Shown here piece by piece: positions 11,186 to 24,065 of a DNA stretch of 64,000 nt; position 1 is the stretch's first letter; the number at the start of each line of letters is the position of its first letter. The position numbers and the translations under genes are program-made. A model generated the notes under the pieces. The model did not search any database. It worked only from the letters and a program-made list of their open reading frames with translations, and was not told where the DNA came from. Origin of the DNA: Capitulum mitella. Taxonomy: Eukaryota > Arthropoda > Thecostraca > Pollicipedomorpha > Pollicipedidae. Location of the stretch: positions 19,687,621 to 19,751,620 of the forward strand of contig CP099846.1 of NCBI GenBank assembly GCA_030062745.1. Reading direction: 5' to 3'.

Positions 11186-14080
11186 GCGTCCCTTACCAAT
11201 GCGTTGCTTAGCCGTTTGGCAACGCGTAACTTCTTTCATCGACCACTAAAAACCTTGAAAACTTTTTATGTGGTGTCTAACTATGCCAAGCATGCGAAAA
11301 AATGCACAACGTGCGAAAAATATACGGTCAGTTTGATCACCGCCTACCGATCTCCAGTCAGTCCTTTTTGCGCAAGACTGAAAAGTGGAAACAGTTCGTC
11401 TCGACGTGATGCTACGACAGGTCGCCGTGGGCAGTGCTGGAGCCGGTTCCTCGGCGCCGGAAACTCGTCCAGGTATTCCGGGAAGCCGGCGCCCGGCCGG
11501 CGGGCCCCTGAGGGCCGTCACTGGGCGCCGGCGGCGCGGCCGACCGCCGCGTTTGACGCGTGCCCGGCCAGACGGCCCGGTCCCGCCCAGCACGGCCGCC
11601 GGACCGCTGCTTAACGGGCCCTCCCTGACGGGCCGCGGCCCGGCCCACCGCAGGTCGGAAACGGCTGAAGTTTGCGGAGATTTGGGCACGCCGGCCGGCC
11701 AGGCGCAGAGGGCACGCGCCAGGGCAGCTGGACCGGGTTAAACACGGGCCGTCGGCGCGCGCCGCCGGATGCGAGGCCGAGTGGGCGGGTTCACCGCTTC
11801 CGGTCGTGATCTGACGCTGATTGGCGCCCGGCGCGGTCGACTGGAAGAACTCGCAGTCGGCGAGCTCTCCCCGCGAGCGGCCAAGTGGGTCACGCCGGTG
11901 GGCGGACGCGCGCCCCAGTCCAGGGGAAAAGTTTCCCGCCAATTTATCGGCGGAGGTTGCGACACTCGATATCAATTGTGCTGCTGATTGCGGAGTGGGA
12001 ATGGCCCGCGGCTGTCTCCTGGAAGAACTGTAGCTATTAGCTCCCGCGCCTAACAACAGCTGATTTATACAGCCGCCGCGAACCTCTGGGAAATGATGAA
12101 ACTGGGCCTCCCAGCCATCTTAAATCAATCGGCCACAAATTAGGCCCTTGGACTTCCTGGTGCCGTCTGCGACTTTCGGCGGCGGCCATTCTCCGAAATA
12201 TATTGGAATTACCGAGTTTCGAGCGTTGACGGGCATTCAAAGCTCTCGGCGCCTTCAAGTACTGTAATGGGTCTAAACACGAATTGGCCGCAGGGCGACG
12301 ACATTTGTCGACGACTAATACGATGTAATTTCCTGACGTCGCGCGGTGCCTTCGATTCCGTCTTATTGTTCTCAACGAAGATGTGGTAACTTAATGGTAG
12401 AAGTTTACGACGGTGGGCGACCCCTGAATTTAGATTGCTTATAGTAAACCACTTCGGGACGTTCTTATTCTTTGCACAGGTAATAGGTGACATGATGATA
12501 AACAGTAATATTGGTATACTTCAAGGGACGGTTTACGCCTCTGCATTGATGCTAACCTTAGGAATTCGTTCAACGCAACAGCCATATGGGCGGCGTTACT
12601 ATAACAAAACAAATAATAAACTTTCCAACACATTTAACATCCAAAGGAAACATTGGCCCACAGATTATTTATGCTCTGAACGGTTACCACAGCGATGAAT
12701 CAGATTTGTCAATGTCACTAAGGTGAAGTGGGAATTATTCGAGATATGCCTCATAAACTGCGAGATTGGGGTGGCTGTGCAGAACAGTTCATCGTCCCTC
12801 GTACACCACTGATAATTTGGGGTGTATTGGATCGTGTTTTTTGGCTGTCCGGTCAGATACGGCATACGTCGGATAATATGGGCAACTTTCTAATGTTGAC
12901 ATTGCAATACATTTGAACGAATGACAGTCATTGTTCCGTCAGTCATCGCTATTTTGGCCGCAAAATATGATCCGCCTGTCCGGTCGGATAATAAAAATAT
13001 CTGGTGGGTAGTCGAACAGTAAAAAAAGGCAATCGGGTCGAAACATCCGGCAGGCTAGTGAAACCGGTGTACAACTGGTGATAGCTCCATACAGAATCAT
13101 TCATCGTCTGACCTGACCGACAGAATACGAAACGAATAAATCCCGCTCGATCCAGGCTGACCCGCATCCGGCCAGGCTGAATCTGGATCCAGTCAAAAAG
13201 CCGATCCAGTCCGGACCCGACCCGCTACAAATAGCAGGCCAAAACCTAGAGAAGCTAGAATGAGAAGCCTCTATGTCCACGAAGCTGTCCGATATTAACT
13301 GTTGTCTGATCATACCCGATGTTCCCCTGCCTACCTTCATGATTCAGTTAAATTCCAGCCCACCTCAAAATCATGCATGAGCTGTGGACTGAGTCCAACT
13401 GACAATTAACCTTCATCTCGGGGATGCGCCTGGCTTGGACTACATGGCATGTGCCCTGGTGGATAGATGCTAGGTTTCCTTTATGCAAAAATTCAGCTAG
13501 CCGTTTGGTATGCTATTCTCCTTAAATGCAGATTTAGTTCCTTTATCATTTATTGACTGGCCATGTTTTTGTTTGTGACTGGCCTTTACACGCGCTCCAG
13601 TACCAAATGTTGCCAGCAATGACTCACTGACTCCTCGTATCTTTACGACCGAAAGTGGAATATTTCGCTCATGTAATTGGACTATATTGTAGATGCTTGT
13701 TCTCGCATCAGTTAAGATGAGCTTTGACGTCAAATACTTAATTCTAGGCCAAGCTTTGACTTGTTTTGATTTAGTTTTTTTAGGCAATGTATGTCACTTA
13801 TGTACTTACGTACCATAAGTTCAGGAAACTTCAAATCCATATGCGATCCAAATCTCTGTCTTAAACAGATTCCTCAATCCAATCCGGCTCCATTCCGGCG
13901 GGCTGGACCAGTCTGTAAGATCCGTCGGATCGATCCAGTCCGGTCCGTACTCTGCTGGTCGAGAGCATCGGCAACAAATCACCTATACGTCCCTGGCAAA
14001 ACTCCCATGGTTGTCGGGTAATTACCAGAAAGTTTAACTGTCGCGATCATAAACATCTGGTATGGTCTTGAGGTCAACGC
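11186..14080. other. Spacer with GC-rich island (11.4-12.0 kb)
   Basis: GC-rich from about 11.42 to 12.02 kb, and then AT-richer. GATCCAGTCCGG-type phrases recur near 13.15-13.22 and 13.88-13.95 kb, suggesting an old repeat. No gene seen. Confidence 0.4.
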
Positions 14081-15865
14081 TGGCAGAACAGCAAGAGCCC
14101 TAACACAGCGTATCTGTTTCCCCAGTCCGCGGGGTCGCCATCTGGACGCCTCCGGCCGCTGCGCCAGTGTCGAGCGGCGCGCCGTCCTGAACGCCATGAT
14201 TGCCGCACTAGGGCCAGGCCGTGATGGGATTACGGCTGCAATCCGCGCTCCCCTCCGGCAGTGAGCCAGTTACGCGCCCGCCCCGGCACAAACGACTGCC
14301 ATTCTCTGGGTAACTGGCTCAGGCTGCCACGACCGAGTGCGGCCGGCCGGCTCCTGCTCCCCGGCGGCCCTCGTCACCCCCACTCCGGCCTTCCCGGCCT
14401 CCCCGTCTCCCCGGGAGCTCCTCCCGCCCGAGCCGGTAATGCCGCTCGTCGGCGGGCCCAAATTGGACCGATTCGCTATTCAGAGACGAGCTGAACCAGA
14501 GCGGATGCCGGTCCTGGTATCCGCCGCCCTCTGGTGGAGGCGGCAGAGGAGGTGAGACCCTCGCCGCTGCTCCGGCCGGCAGAGGAGGTGGAGGTGATAC
14601 CCGCGCCGCTACCCTTGCTGGCGGCGGAGAAGGCGGTGAAGGCGATATCTTTGCCGTTACCCTGGCTGGCGGTGGAGGAGCAACCGGTGGAAACGATATC
14701 CTCGCCGCTATCCCCGCCGGTGGAGGAGCAGGCGGTGGAGACGATATTCTTGCCGTTACCCTGGCTGGCGGTGGAGGAGCAGGCGGTGGAAACGATATCC
14801 TTGCCGTTACCCTGGCTGGCGGTGGAGGAGCAGGCGGTGAAGGTGGTACCCCGTCACCACCCCGCTCGAGCTGACGCCGCGGGGAGGCGCGGATGCCGGT
14901 CTCATGGACGGCTTGTTTGGGCGTCCGGTCCGTCTTGGCCTGGTGGGACGCCTGCTGAAGTATCGGCCGCCGACGGCGGTAATGGCCGCACGGCGGGTAG
15001 CGGCGCGCGCGAGACGATCGCGGCGGGGCGCGGCCAGCGCGGCGGCTAATTTGACGCGCCACGCGTCTGAAAAATCGCCGGGGGGCCTGAAAGTGGCGAA
15101 GGGATGAACAGGCACCAATGGGTCCATGGGTACGGTACGTGCGAGCTGGTCTGTTATCCAGCCAGGTACGAAGTGATGAGCTCAATGAGTCTTCTCTGCA
15201 CTTGACGAGAAATAATATTAAAATTTTGCAGACGTTTGGTTTTGGTCTTTCCTGGTCTTGTGAACTTTTCCCAAGGTGCAGTTCAAGTCTCAGATGATCA
15301 CTATCCTCTGCGAACATAGGTGAGTTTTTTGTTCTCTTGTGGGCGCTTCAGCACCCCCCAGTGTTGACTGGGAAGTTAGCACCCTCAGATTTAGGCTGGA
15401 AACCCGCTAGTGATCTGGAGTCCCCAAAAATGCATGAGTGGGCATCCCCAATGCATTTCAGAAAATGAGATTAATGTCTGCCAGCTTTAGAAGTCTGTCC
15501 AAAAAGAGCTCGATTGGTTGCTTACGCTATAAAACACCAATGGGAGACGTTAGTGAACTGTGCAGTTTTGATTCTATCTATTTATTTATTGATTTATTGT
15601 CAGTCTTCGTGACTTCCCGTGGACACAGGTTTTTACTTCACAGCATCAATACAGAACACAGCACAAATAAAATGCGGGACTAAAATCCAGCCGTAAACAA
15701 TGAAAAGTAAAATGAAGGCCAAAAACAGGTCCCATTGGGTTTCGATATGATTTACTTACACCGGAAAAGATATATTTGCTGGACTTCTCTGCATGCAAAG
15801 CAATTAGAAAATAATTAAACAAATGTGAGTCATGCCTGTTTCTTTTATAAATAAATTTCATCCGT
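14081..15865. other. GC-rich island with minisatellite, then spacer
   Basis: GC-rich 14.08-15.1 kb around the minisatellite. The rest of the stretch to 15.87 kb has no supported gene; an ATCTATTTATT-type simple repeat lies at 15.57-15.60 kb. Confidence 0.4.
14537..14870. repeat. GC-rich minisatellite, 39-51 bp units
   Basis: Seven tandem units with lengths 39, 42, 48, 48, 51, 51 and a partial, all multiples of three. Typical unit core: GGCGGTGGAGGAGCAGGCGG, then ACGATATCCTTGCCGTTACC. Plus frame gives a VEEQAVETISLPLPWLA repeat; minus frame gives a proline-rich ARVTARISFPPPAPPPP repeat. Both frames stay open for several hundred bases, so coding status cannot be settled from the window. Confidence 0.8.
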
Positions 15866-16608
15866 GCCTTTGAGGTGGAACACTTTCAAGTAGAAACTGA
15901 CATCGACACTAATATCAGTCTGACATCGTTGAGGTCTTGATGATCAGGCTGGCGCGACTCATCGTCATTACGTTGGGCCGCATGATGGCACTAGAATCCT
16001 GACGCAATGGAGCTGCACAACAGCACATGCAGGGGTGGCTATACAATCCCGCTGCCTTGATGATATTGACACGGCCGAGTTCAGCTTGACGCTAGCTAAC
16101 GCAGACTGGCAAGCAGTGCTCAGGCAAGTACGACGCGAGTATAAACGGCAAGCATTCCTGAGAACACTTACACCACTGCCAGACAATGCTACACCAATCA
16201 GACGAGAGAACGCAAGGAGACATAACGCTCCTCATGTATCAGTCCAAACACGTGATTTATTAGCACAACGTCGTACGGCTCTAAATTCCAGAGGGAACCA
16301 TCCACAAAACTACAAGGAGGTAAACAGGCCATGCCGGGCAGAAATAAGACGGGACATGAAAACGCATCGCCAAAGCAAGTTGGTGGCAGCGGGGCCGAAT
16401 CGCGTGTGGCACATCCTCTGGCCAGGATAGCACTAAAAGACTGCCTCTTACGCACCAGACATAATACCTGACGTATTAAACAACTGCCTCGTCAGCGTCG
16501 GACGTAAAAGGGCGGCCGGTGTGACCAGCTCACAGTACTCCAGTGAGTGCCCATAGTTTGCTCTGGTGGTACCACGCCTCACCAGGTGACATCTTAACCC
16601 GGCACCGC

Positions 16609-17824
16609 CTGGGGGTGTCAAATAGGGCACCCCTCTGTTTTTCTTGAATAACTTCTGGACCATTACAGTCAGTCCAACCAAATTTTCAGTACCAGTTCAA
16701 CAATCAGTTCTACATACTTTGACACCAAAATAATTTCCATGGTAGATAAGGTCATGGAGATATGACGCAATAAGTGAACCTTTGCATACATGGTTGCGAC
16801 TCATCGGACGGTGGCGCGAACATCCTTCGTTTTTTGTGATATAATTTCGCGAATATGATGTACGAATTATTTGGACTTACATAGGATACGGTTCCCAAAA
16901 GAATATACAACCGTGATATATCAGAATTAGAGGTCATGCTAGGTCACATGAATGGTGACAATTGGACTGATTTACATTCTGGGTAAAAAAGTGGTTGCCG
17001 CTGACCTTTCCCACATCATTCAAGCCAGACAAGCAAATCTATATCCATCTCTTAAGAAGGTTCTTCAAATGCAAGGTGAGGTCATGTCAGGTCACATCAT
17101 AGGCAGATATCAAAACAAAATAAAATGCAACATTGACTGCAGAAGGTCATTCAGTAGCAGCAGAGAGCAATTATTGCTCCTAGTCAGAAAATGGGAAATG
17201 ACTATCTGTCGTGACCTGGCTTGACTTCGACCCGACAAAGGGCAGACAGAACAGATTTCATTATCACGAGAAATCATTTCAGTTTTGCACTTGACCCAGT
17301 TAGGAGCCCTAGGGGATGACTTTTGCTCTTTGTCAGGAAGAGAAATGCAACCTTATCTGACCTGACCTAGACTGACCTCGACTGAGTGAAACGCAGATTA
17401 TGCAAAAGTGATCATAAGAAGGTTTCACTTCCATCCTTTTTGTCACGTAGATCAAACAGCTGCGAATGAGTATCGAGCTTTGGAGTGTAAAGTAAGAGCA
17501 ATGTTTTACCTGAGGTAGGCTGACCTTGACTCGGCATTTTGTAGCATTTTGGCATGCTTTTGATGCAGAAGATCGTGCCGTTTTATTTGATACCCTATCG
17601 AAGAATAAGACCACTATTGCCGATGATATGATGTACAAAACGATGTCAGTTTTTTCGACGTCGTGTTATGCGTTTTACGTGACCTGTGACGTCATGAGTC
17701 ACGTGACCAGGGTTAACATGATCCTTTCTGAAACGCAAGACTCAGGGCTATTGACGGTGATAGACCGTTCATATCCGACAGTTAGATCCTGAGATGGAAG
17801 GGGTGCCCTTTTTAACACCCCCAG
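16609..17824. mobile_element. Unclassified terminal-inverted-repeat element with GGTCA-rich interior
   Basis: A 1,216-bp insertion with inverted termini of about 27 bp: CTGGGGGTGTCAAATAGGG at the left and its inverse, with three mismatches, at the right (17798-17824). The interior contains many TGACCT/AGGTCA motifs. It splits the LINE reading frame between 16608 and 17825. Target duplications are unclear. No transposase frame, so it is a non-autonomous DNA element, superfamily not assignable. Confidence 0.7.
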
Positions 17825-18589
17825 ACGGTCGCGGGTACAAAAACACGCCAGGCGGTTCCGGGCTAAACCTGTGCCACGCTTTCAGCGCCATGAAGTCGTC
17901 AACATCTGCAGAACTAGATGGTTTCAATATTCAAATGTTCCAGTAGTTTTTTGTTGAAATAGGCGCAATCCTGTTGGACATTATCAACAGAATCATTTGA
18001 ACTGTGCGAGTTCCAGACACCTGGAAGCACGCGCCGGTGACCCCAGTCCCGAAAGGTGATCTCAAAACCCATCAAATTGGAAACCTCTTTCCTACCAGCC
18101 ATCACCAGAATTATCGAACGGGTCGAACATGGTCAGATCAACGATTTTTTCCCTCACAAGATCATTTCTACTCCAGTTCCCAACATGGTTGCCGTCGGCA
18201 CCTCTCCACCGAGACGGCCCTGGCAGTAATAACAGACGGATTCTATCGCGCCGTGATCTGCTAAGAAATTTCATCGATGCTTTTGCTCGATTTAACAAAA
18301 TGTTTCGATTGCGTTTGCGTGACCACGCCAACTGAGAAAAAATTGGAACTGTATGGCGTCGACGCAACGTGGTTACACAGCTGTCTACTAGCTCATACTC
18401 AGCAGGTTAAAATCACCGGGAAGGACCGAAAACGTTTTGCCCAGGTCGTTGTCAAATTTGACCGGAGTGTACCAGGGCGAATCTCGTGTACTCGTGGTTT
18501 GCGAACAAACTGAGTCTCCATGCCGCGGGTTTGACACTGATACAGTTTACAGATGACACCCGGTTACTCGTTTGTGGGAAAAACGGCAG

Positions 18590-19844
18590 TTAACCCTATT
18601 CCCGGAGGGCTAGACGGTATGGTCGATTCCCGGCAGGGGGGCGGATTCGGCCCCCCCCCCCGAGATCTCGAGAACTACTTGTCCGATTTCATCGCAACAA
18701 ACGGAAATCGATTCGCCGTGACGTGAACTACATTTTTATAAAAAGAAATTTTCAAAATTTCGAAATTTGTGGATACAGGGGGGCAAAAAGGTCAAAATGG
18801 AGGGTACTTTTGGACTTTCAAAATGGAGGGTACTTTTGGACTTCTTATAACTCCGTTGTTTATGGACCTATTTCGATGAAACTGGCATGAATCGAGAGAT
18901 TATGGATAGGGCTTTTACCATGGGTCCGCAAATCTGAAATTTTCAGAAAATTCATGGGCGTTCACAGGGTTTCAAAAATAGGAGGACTAGTTTTCTAACA
19001 ACTGAATGAACAAAACAGGCAAACACCCTTTTTTGGCTTCTGCTAGTCATGTTATACTAAAGAAGTACAAATCCCATTACAATGTTTGTATAATGTTAGC
19101 ATAGGCGGTGCCAGGGATATGAAAAAGGGGGAACTGTCACGGTCACACGTTTCTCAGATCAACTTGTGACCTTTGACCTTAAATGACCTCCAGTGACCTT
19201 GGGGTCACTTGGAATGATCTCGTGTGCGTTTAATATTATCTGTAAACGTTTTCAATCATTTGAATTCACTCTATTTCAAAAATTTCATTTTTTGGCTATT
19301 GCGATATAGGGTACGCACACTGACATTTTAGGTCATATTTCCGTGACCCGACCATCATATGATATCAGATATCAAGCTGAAACATGGTACACAAGTAGAG
19401 GGCACCCTTCTACGTCATATATATTCCGGGTTTTGCATTTGAAAAAACGGCGCCGAAATTATAGCGAAAAAAACAAATTTTGACTTTTGGCCTTGACCTG
19501 ACCTTGTAAAATGACCTCAGATAAACAAAATTATATCTGCACATTGCCCAACTATTTAGCTATACATCCATATAAAGTTTTAAGTTCTAGCTTTAAAACT
19601 CTGTTTTTGGCAGACATTTTTATTTTACCCTTAACATGCCCAAAAATGGCATGAGGTGCCTCCCAAAAACGTTGCCTGGCTCCGCCCCTGAGCAAAATAG
19701 AATTTTGAAATTTTGTCACAGCACGTAGAAAGAATAGCTAGGAAAAGTCACCACGTTTCGTGAAGCTGCGTTAAAAAGCCTGGAATTGGCAAGCAAAAAA
19801 CCCGAGGGGGCGGATTCCGCCCCCCCTGCCGGGAATAGGGTTAA
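18590..19844. mobile_element. piggyBac-like TTAA element, copy A, in the LINE fragment
   Basis: A 1,255-bp element flanked by TTAA on both sides. Left end CCCTATTCCCGGAGGG, right end CCCTGCCGGGAATAGGG. Interior has G-rich and ACCTTGACC-type motifs and a perfect 26-bp tandem duplication at 18792-18843. It interrupts a LINE reverse-transcriptase remnant. There is no transposase frame. Confidence 0.87.
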
Positions 19845-19856
19845 AGCAGATGATAA

Positions 19857-19940
19857 AACAGTAGAATAGAATAGAACAAAATAAAATAATAGAATAATAG
19901 AATAAAATATACAATATAACAATAGAATAAAACAATACAA
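19857..19940 (+). repeat. AATAG-type A-rich simple repeat
   Basis: Runs of AATAG and AATAAAA units directly after the right TTAA of copy A, inside the LINE. Confidence 0.8.
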
Positions 19941-21226
19941 GGAAATCTCACACACTTCCTTTGATAGTTTTTCCGACCATCAGATGAAACTGAACAAGTC
20001 AAAAACGCAGTCGCTCGTTGTAGGGACACCTGCTATGCTGAAGGATGTTTCACTTGTCGGTCAGAATGGGCGGCGTCATGATACCTGAGTGTGGGTCTGT
20101 TAAACATCTAGGACTGGTGACAGACTGCCACCTTCCTTTTAAACCACGTATAGACCAGCTGGTTAATAAGTGAACAGAGGTTTTCCTCGCGCTAGCCCCG
20201 TGAAACACATGATGCCTACGTTGGTAAAGAAGCTGGTCATCAACGCATTGGTAGTCTCAGCCCCCAGGTATTCCATATTCATGCATGGAATTTGTGGAAA
20301 TACAGAAATGCACAGAGTGCAACAAGTCATCAACTTTCGTGCCGAATTCTTACTGGTAAAAGGAAATTTGACAGAATTTCGCAAGATGTAAGGCGGATTA
20401 AGGATCTTTAGCTGTTACCAAGCCCACAAAATACCATCGGTTATGTCTAGTCAAACAGTCTAGTCGCTAAGCAGCCAGCTGCTCCATGCAAAATGATTCA
20501 ACGCACGTCCCATGGTCACGAAACGCGACGTGACGCACAGTTGAGATTGCCGAAAACAACCATAAACCGCGGTAAGCGTTGTATTTCCTGCGCTGCTGTC
20601 GGCAAATTCAATAATCTGCCCGTGAGCTTAGGAATTCGAGTGGGATGCAATTTAAAGCTGAGCTCATGCGACGTCTTTGTAACGACCGACGAAAGGGTAC
20701 TACGTGTTGTGTGACTGTATTTTTATCTTCGTTATTGGTACTGTTTTATTGTTGGACAAGCGCACCTATGAAAAGCCACGCCAGTGCAGGAAAAGTGCAA
20801 CTACACGTGATGGGTGATACGACTGCTGAAAATCAGGCCGCTTAAATTGACTCAAATACTGATAAATTTTTTCCACGGGCATCAAATTAGACCGCACTGA
20901 AGGGTCTTTTGTGTGCCGTCAGTGCCATGGCATAGCATGCTTGCAGTGTAGGTCACCCTTTTTGTTTTGTTTCAGATGGTCCTTTATGTGCTCTGAATCT
21001 CAATTCTTGTCTCATGGGTAGGGACTAGGCAGGCTAATTCATAGCTAACAACATGTTGAAATCCAATTTGAAATTCCTTATCAACCAAGGATCACCTAAC
21101 AGACACTTAATGAAGGCGTTATCAGCCGAACGAATGTGAAATTTTACCAACAAAAGCTTATTGTTTGTACCTTACCGTACTGCTTCATGCCAAGCTCGCT
21201 TTCTTGCAGGACACTGGCACTGCCAT

Positions 21227-21388
21227 CTAAATATCCCATATATGAAGTAATTTCTCCCAGGAACCGAGCCAGATGGGCTCGAGGATGGCTATCGTGTTGT
21301 GGAAATCAACGACACGGCCGCCCCGTGACCGGCTGACCCTTTCGGTTCCGGGTCTTATGACGTGGCCGTTCTGGGAGTCCAGCCTCAT
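21227..21388 (-). other. 53-codon frame with plausible acceptor, unknown
   Basis: MRLDSQNGHVIRPGTERVSR then GGRVVDFHNTIAILEPIWLG and a stop. A TTGCAG acceptor-like site sits just upstream of the ATG. It reads like a codon-structured exon, but has no similarity I know and no clear donor. Low confidence. Confidence 0.2.
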
Positions 21389-23223
21389 GTCTGCAACACA
21401 CCACAGACACTTTAGCCAGCTCCTTATCCACCAAACCTTGAAATGATACTGATCTCAACATAATTGTTATTTTCTAGGGATGAAATCAATTTAATTTGTC
21501 ATCATTAAAATGTGATGTTACATTATTTTGTGATGACATCACATGTCATCACATTATATTGCACAGAATGCAATACCTATGCTAACAACACGAATATTTT
21601 CCCCCGTTTGTTACCGGAATTTTGACCGGTGATAGCGTTATCCCCCCTCATCACAAGGTGATGGAACCGTGCTGAAGGAGACCGTGGTGTTTTAATGCGG
21701 ACTATACGCCTTTCGACACGCGCTTGAGCCTATCAGGCATGAACGGAAGGGGCCGGGAGCCTTTGGCCCCCCACTTTTTTGCAAATTTAACACACACTCT
21801 ATTGGGAAAAACGCTCTTGGGCCCCACTTTTTGGGTGCTCTATACGTCCCTGCCTCTGACTGTGAATGTCTGTTTGTGTATTTTTTGTGCATTGTGCGTG
21901 GACTTCGCCCTTGCAGCAAAAAATGTTACATTTTTCTCACGTCCCGATGGTGATCTTAAACGAATGACAATTTTATAACAGACTCAACGTTGCTTCGGTT
22001 GAAATATTTGAAAGTACAAGCATCGATTAGATGACGTTGCATACACATTCCACGCATGTGTGAGTCTAAAATGACTGGAGGCGTCTAATTCAGAGTTCAC
22101 GTTGTCTCCTTTTCATTCACAATCTAAGAAATCAGAAATATAACCGTAAAATATCTCAGTGGTGGGGTGTTTTAGACTTTCTCACTCCCTCCCCCAAGAT
22201 CGTTGGTCATGTCGAGCACATGAAGCATCAACATGAGCTGTAAAACCTGCCGGCCAACACGTGAAACTTAGTGTTGTATAGATGTCGCTAGTGATGGATT
22301 ACCGAAATCAGGTGTAGATGTCGCTCAGACCATTTTGGTAATTTGGGTTGTGAGAGTACTTTTCACAAAAGCACTACCTATTCACAAAAGTGCAACCTTG
22401 TCACCACATCTCACCACCTATCCCTGGCACAAAAGACGATGTGGTGTTGATGCTCTGCTACGTAGGTTGGCAGGTGGCAAAGCTTAACTAAAAACACGCT
22501 AATACGAGCCCACTCCAACAGAAAGCTGACACCTTCGTCCCCAACCAGGACTGACCCGGCTCATCTGCTAAGCTCTGAGAAGAACACACACACACACGCA
22601 TACGCAAAAGAACCACATTCCGCCTCGTTCACGGTTCACTGTGTTTGGAAGATGCGAAACAGCTGCAAAAGCCTCGCATTCATGAGTGAATGGCTCATGA
22701 GACATGTGCAATGCATGGGGACTTGTGCTGTAGAACAGAATGCAAAACTATTATAGCTGTCATGAAATCTGAGAAATCGGTGACGCAGTGTTTTATGCTA
22801 CAGGACCAGCTGCATTCATGGAAGGGCTTTCAGGAACGTGAATTACATAAGCGTCATTTTTTGGCATTATGATCGTGCTATTCTCCACGAAAATAGATCT
22901 GCCTACTCTCAGCGTGGAAACTCTTCAGAAGACAAATCCATCTACGAAACCTTCTCAACTACGTTTCTTTTCCTCATTTTCTTCAGTTGTGGCCAAGCGC
23001 CCTCAGCGACTAGCGTATCCCAAAGTACGTGAAATCCCTCTGCAGGCCCTCAGCCTACGCCAATGGGAGTTGTGCCAGTTGGTAACCACTTCATTACTAC
23101 TGTCTCTTAGTGCAAACCATAAGTTTTAAAATGGCCCTAACTTTACTTCTGTCGTTAAAATAGTCGACACCACCACTTAATTTCACATTACACTCATTGT
23201 CTGGATCGCCTTTGTATACCTCA

Positions 23224-23270
23224 ATTGTATTGTATTGTATTGTATTAAGCTGAATTGTATTGTATTGTAT
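23224..23270 (+). repeat. (TATTG)n pentanucleotide microsatellite
   Basis: About eight units of TATTG with one interruption, in the spacer 370 bp past the DNAH1 stop. Confidence 0.9.
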
Positions 23271-23639
23271 GTCTGAAAGTGCACAAGTGGTCAGGTGGAA
23301 GGAGTTTGCGCCAAAAAGTAGACGTGCTTTTCATGGGAAGCGATTCCATGGATTCCTGTTCAGTTCTCTCGTGAGATCCATTCCAGTTAACATTTTAATG
23401 GCAAAGAGATGGGAAATTGAGACGTTGCACTGCAATTCCGCCAGGGCTTAGGCAACGCAGCTCTGAACTGAGACGTTTATCAGCTGTATTCACGCACCAA
23501 ACACCACAGAGTACCTCTGCACACAATAACACATAGCCGCTCCGCCTGCCGTCCGTTCCACTGTAAATCCAACACTCCAACACTGAAACACGAGCACTCC
23601 GCCAGCCCGCGCACGAACCGGAGGAGAGGAGGTTCCCGC

Positions 23640-24065
23640 TCAGAAGTCCAGCGCGCAGATGAGCGCCACGCCGCGCTTGATCCAGTGTTCCTGCGGCAGT
23701 TCGGTGGGCAGCTCTACCGAGAGCACGTAGTTGGTGCTGTGCCCAGTGGTGCTGAGGGTGCCGGCGCGCGTCAGCGTCTTGTAGACGGGGCACAGGTAGA
23801 AGCCGGCCGTCGGCGGGCTCCGGTTCTCCACCGGCACCAGCCACAGGGTCGGCATGGCCGTGTAGAGCTCGCGGGGCCGCGACTCGCCCAGCTCGCCGGC
23901 GGCCGCGTCCCAGGCAGCGCCCTCCAGGAACAGGCCGCGCACGTAGCAGCCGTCGGCCGGCGGCTCGGCCGGCTCGGCGGCTAGCACGCTGAAGCCGAAC
24001 GCCACCGTGTCGATGCTGACCACGTGGCGGCGCGCGAAGTTCTGGAGCGTGCCGGTCAGGAACGC
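23640..24065 (-). CDS. DNAH1: DNAH1 exon 23, C-terminus and stop
   Basis: The last exon has [40 protein letters not shown] and ends [14 protein letters not shown] before TGA at 23640-23642. These are the standard dynein heavy-chain C-terminal blocks. Compared with human DNAH1 the last residue is Phe rather than Tyr. The acceptor is CGCAG|GCG. Confidence 0.97.
   Translation of the reverse strand, partial: AFLTGTLQNFARRHVVSIDTVAFGFSVLAAEPAEPPADGCYVRGLFLEGAAWDAAAGELGESRPRELYTAMPTLWLVPVENRSPPTAGFYLCPVYKTLTRAGTLSTTGHSTNYVLSVELPTELPQEHWIKRGVALICALDF

Larger units (their letters stand above)
15866..20860 (+). mobile_element. Decayed non-LTR retrotransposon (LINE), interrupted by two DNA elements
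   Basis: Three pieces share one plus-strand LINE. 15.87-16.61 kb: linker-like sequence (DDIDTAEFSLTLANADWQAV; APHVSVQTRDLLAQRRTALN). 17.83-18.59 kb: reverse-transcriptase-like sequence (VPDTWKHAPVTPVPKGDL; DHFYSSSQHGCRRHLSTETA; LLLDLTKCFDCVC; LELYGVDATWLHSCLL; QFTDDTRLLV). 19.85-20.75 kb: C-terminal part. The order and motifs fit Jockey/CR1-type LINEs, but the clade is not certain. Multiple frame changes and stops mark it as an old pseudoelement. Confidence 0.8.
20861..23639. other. Spacer downstream of DNAH1
   Basis: Includes the candidate frame at 21.2-21.4 kb and a near-palindrome, TGTGATGACATCACATG at about 21.53 kb. The DNAH1 3' UTR probably lies at 23.39-23.64 kb. No other gene seen. 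Confidence 0.4.

Noticed and set aside
21520-21570. Palindromic TGATGACATCACATGTCATCA
   Set aside because: Short, imperfect and isolated; no element ends or target duplications seen.
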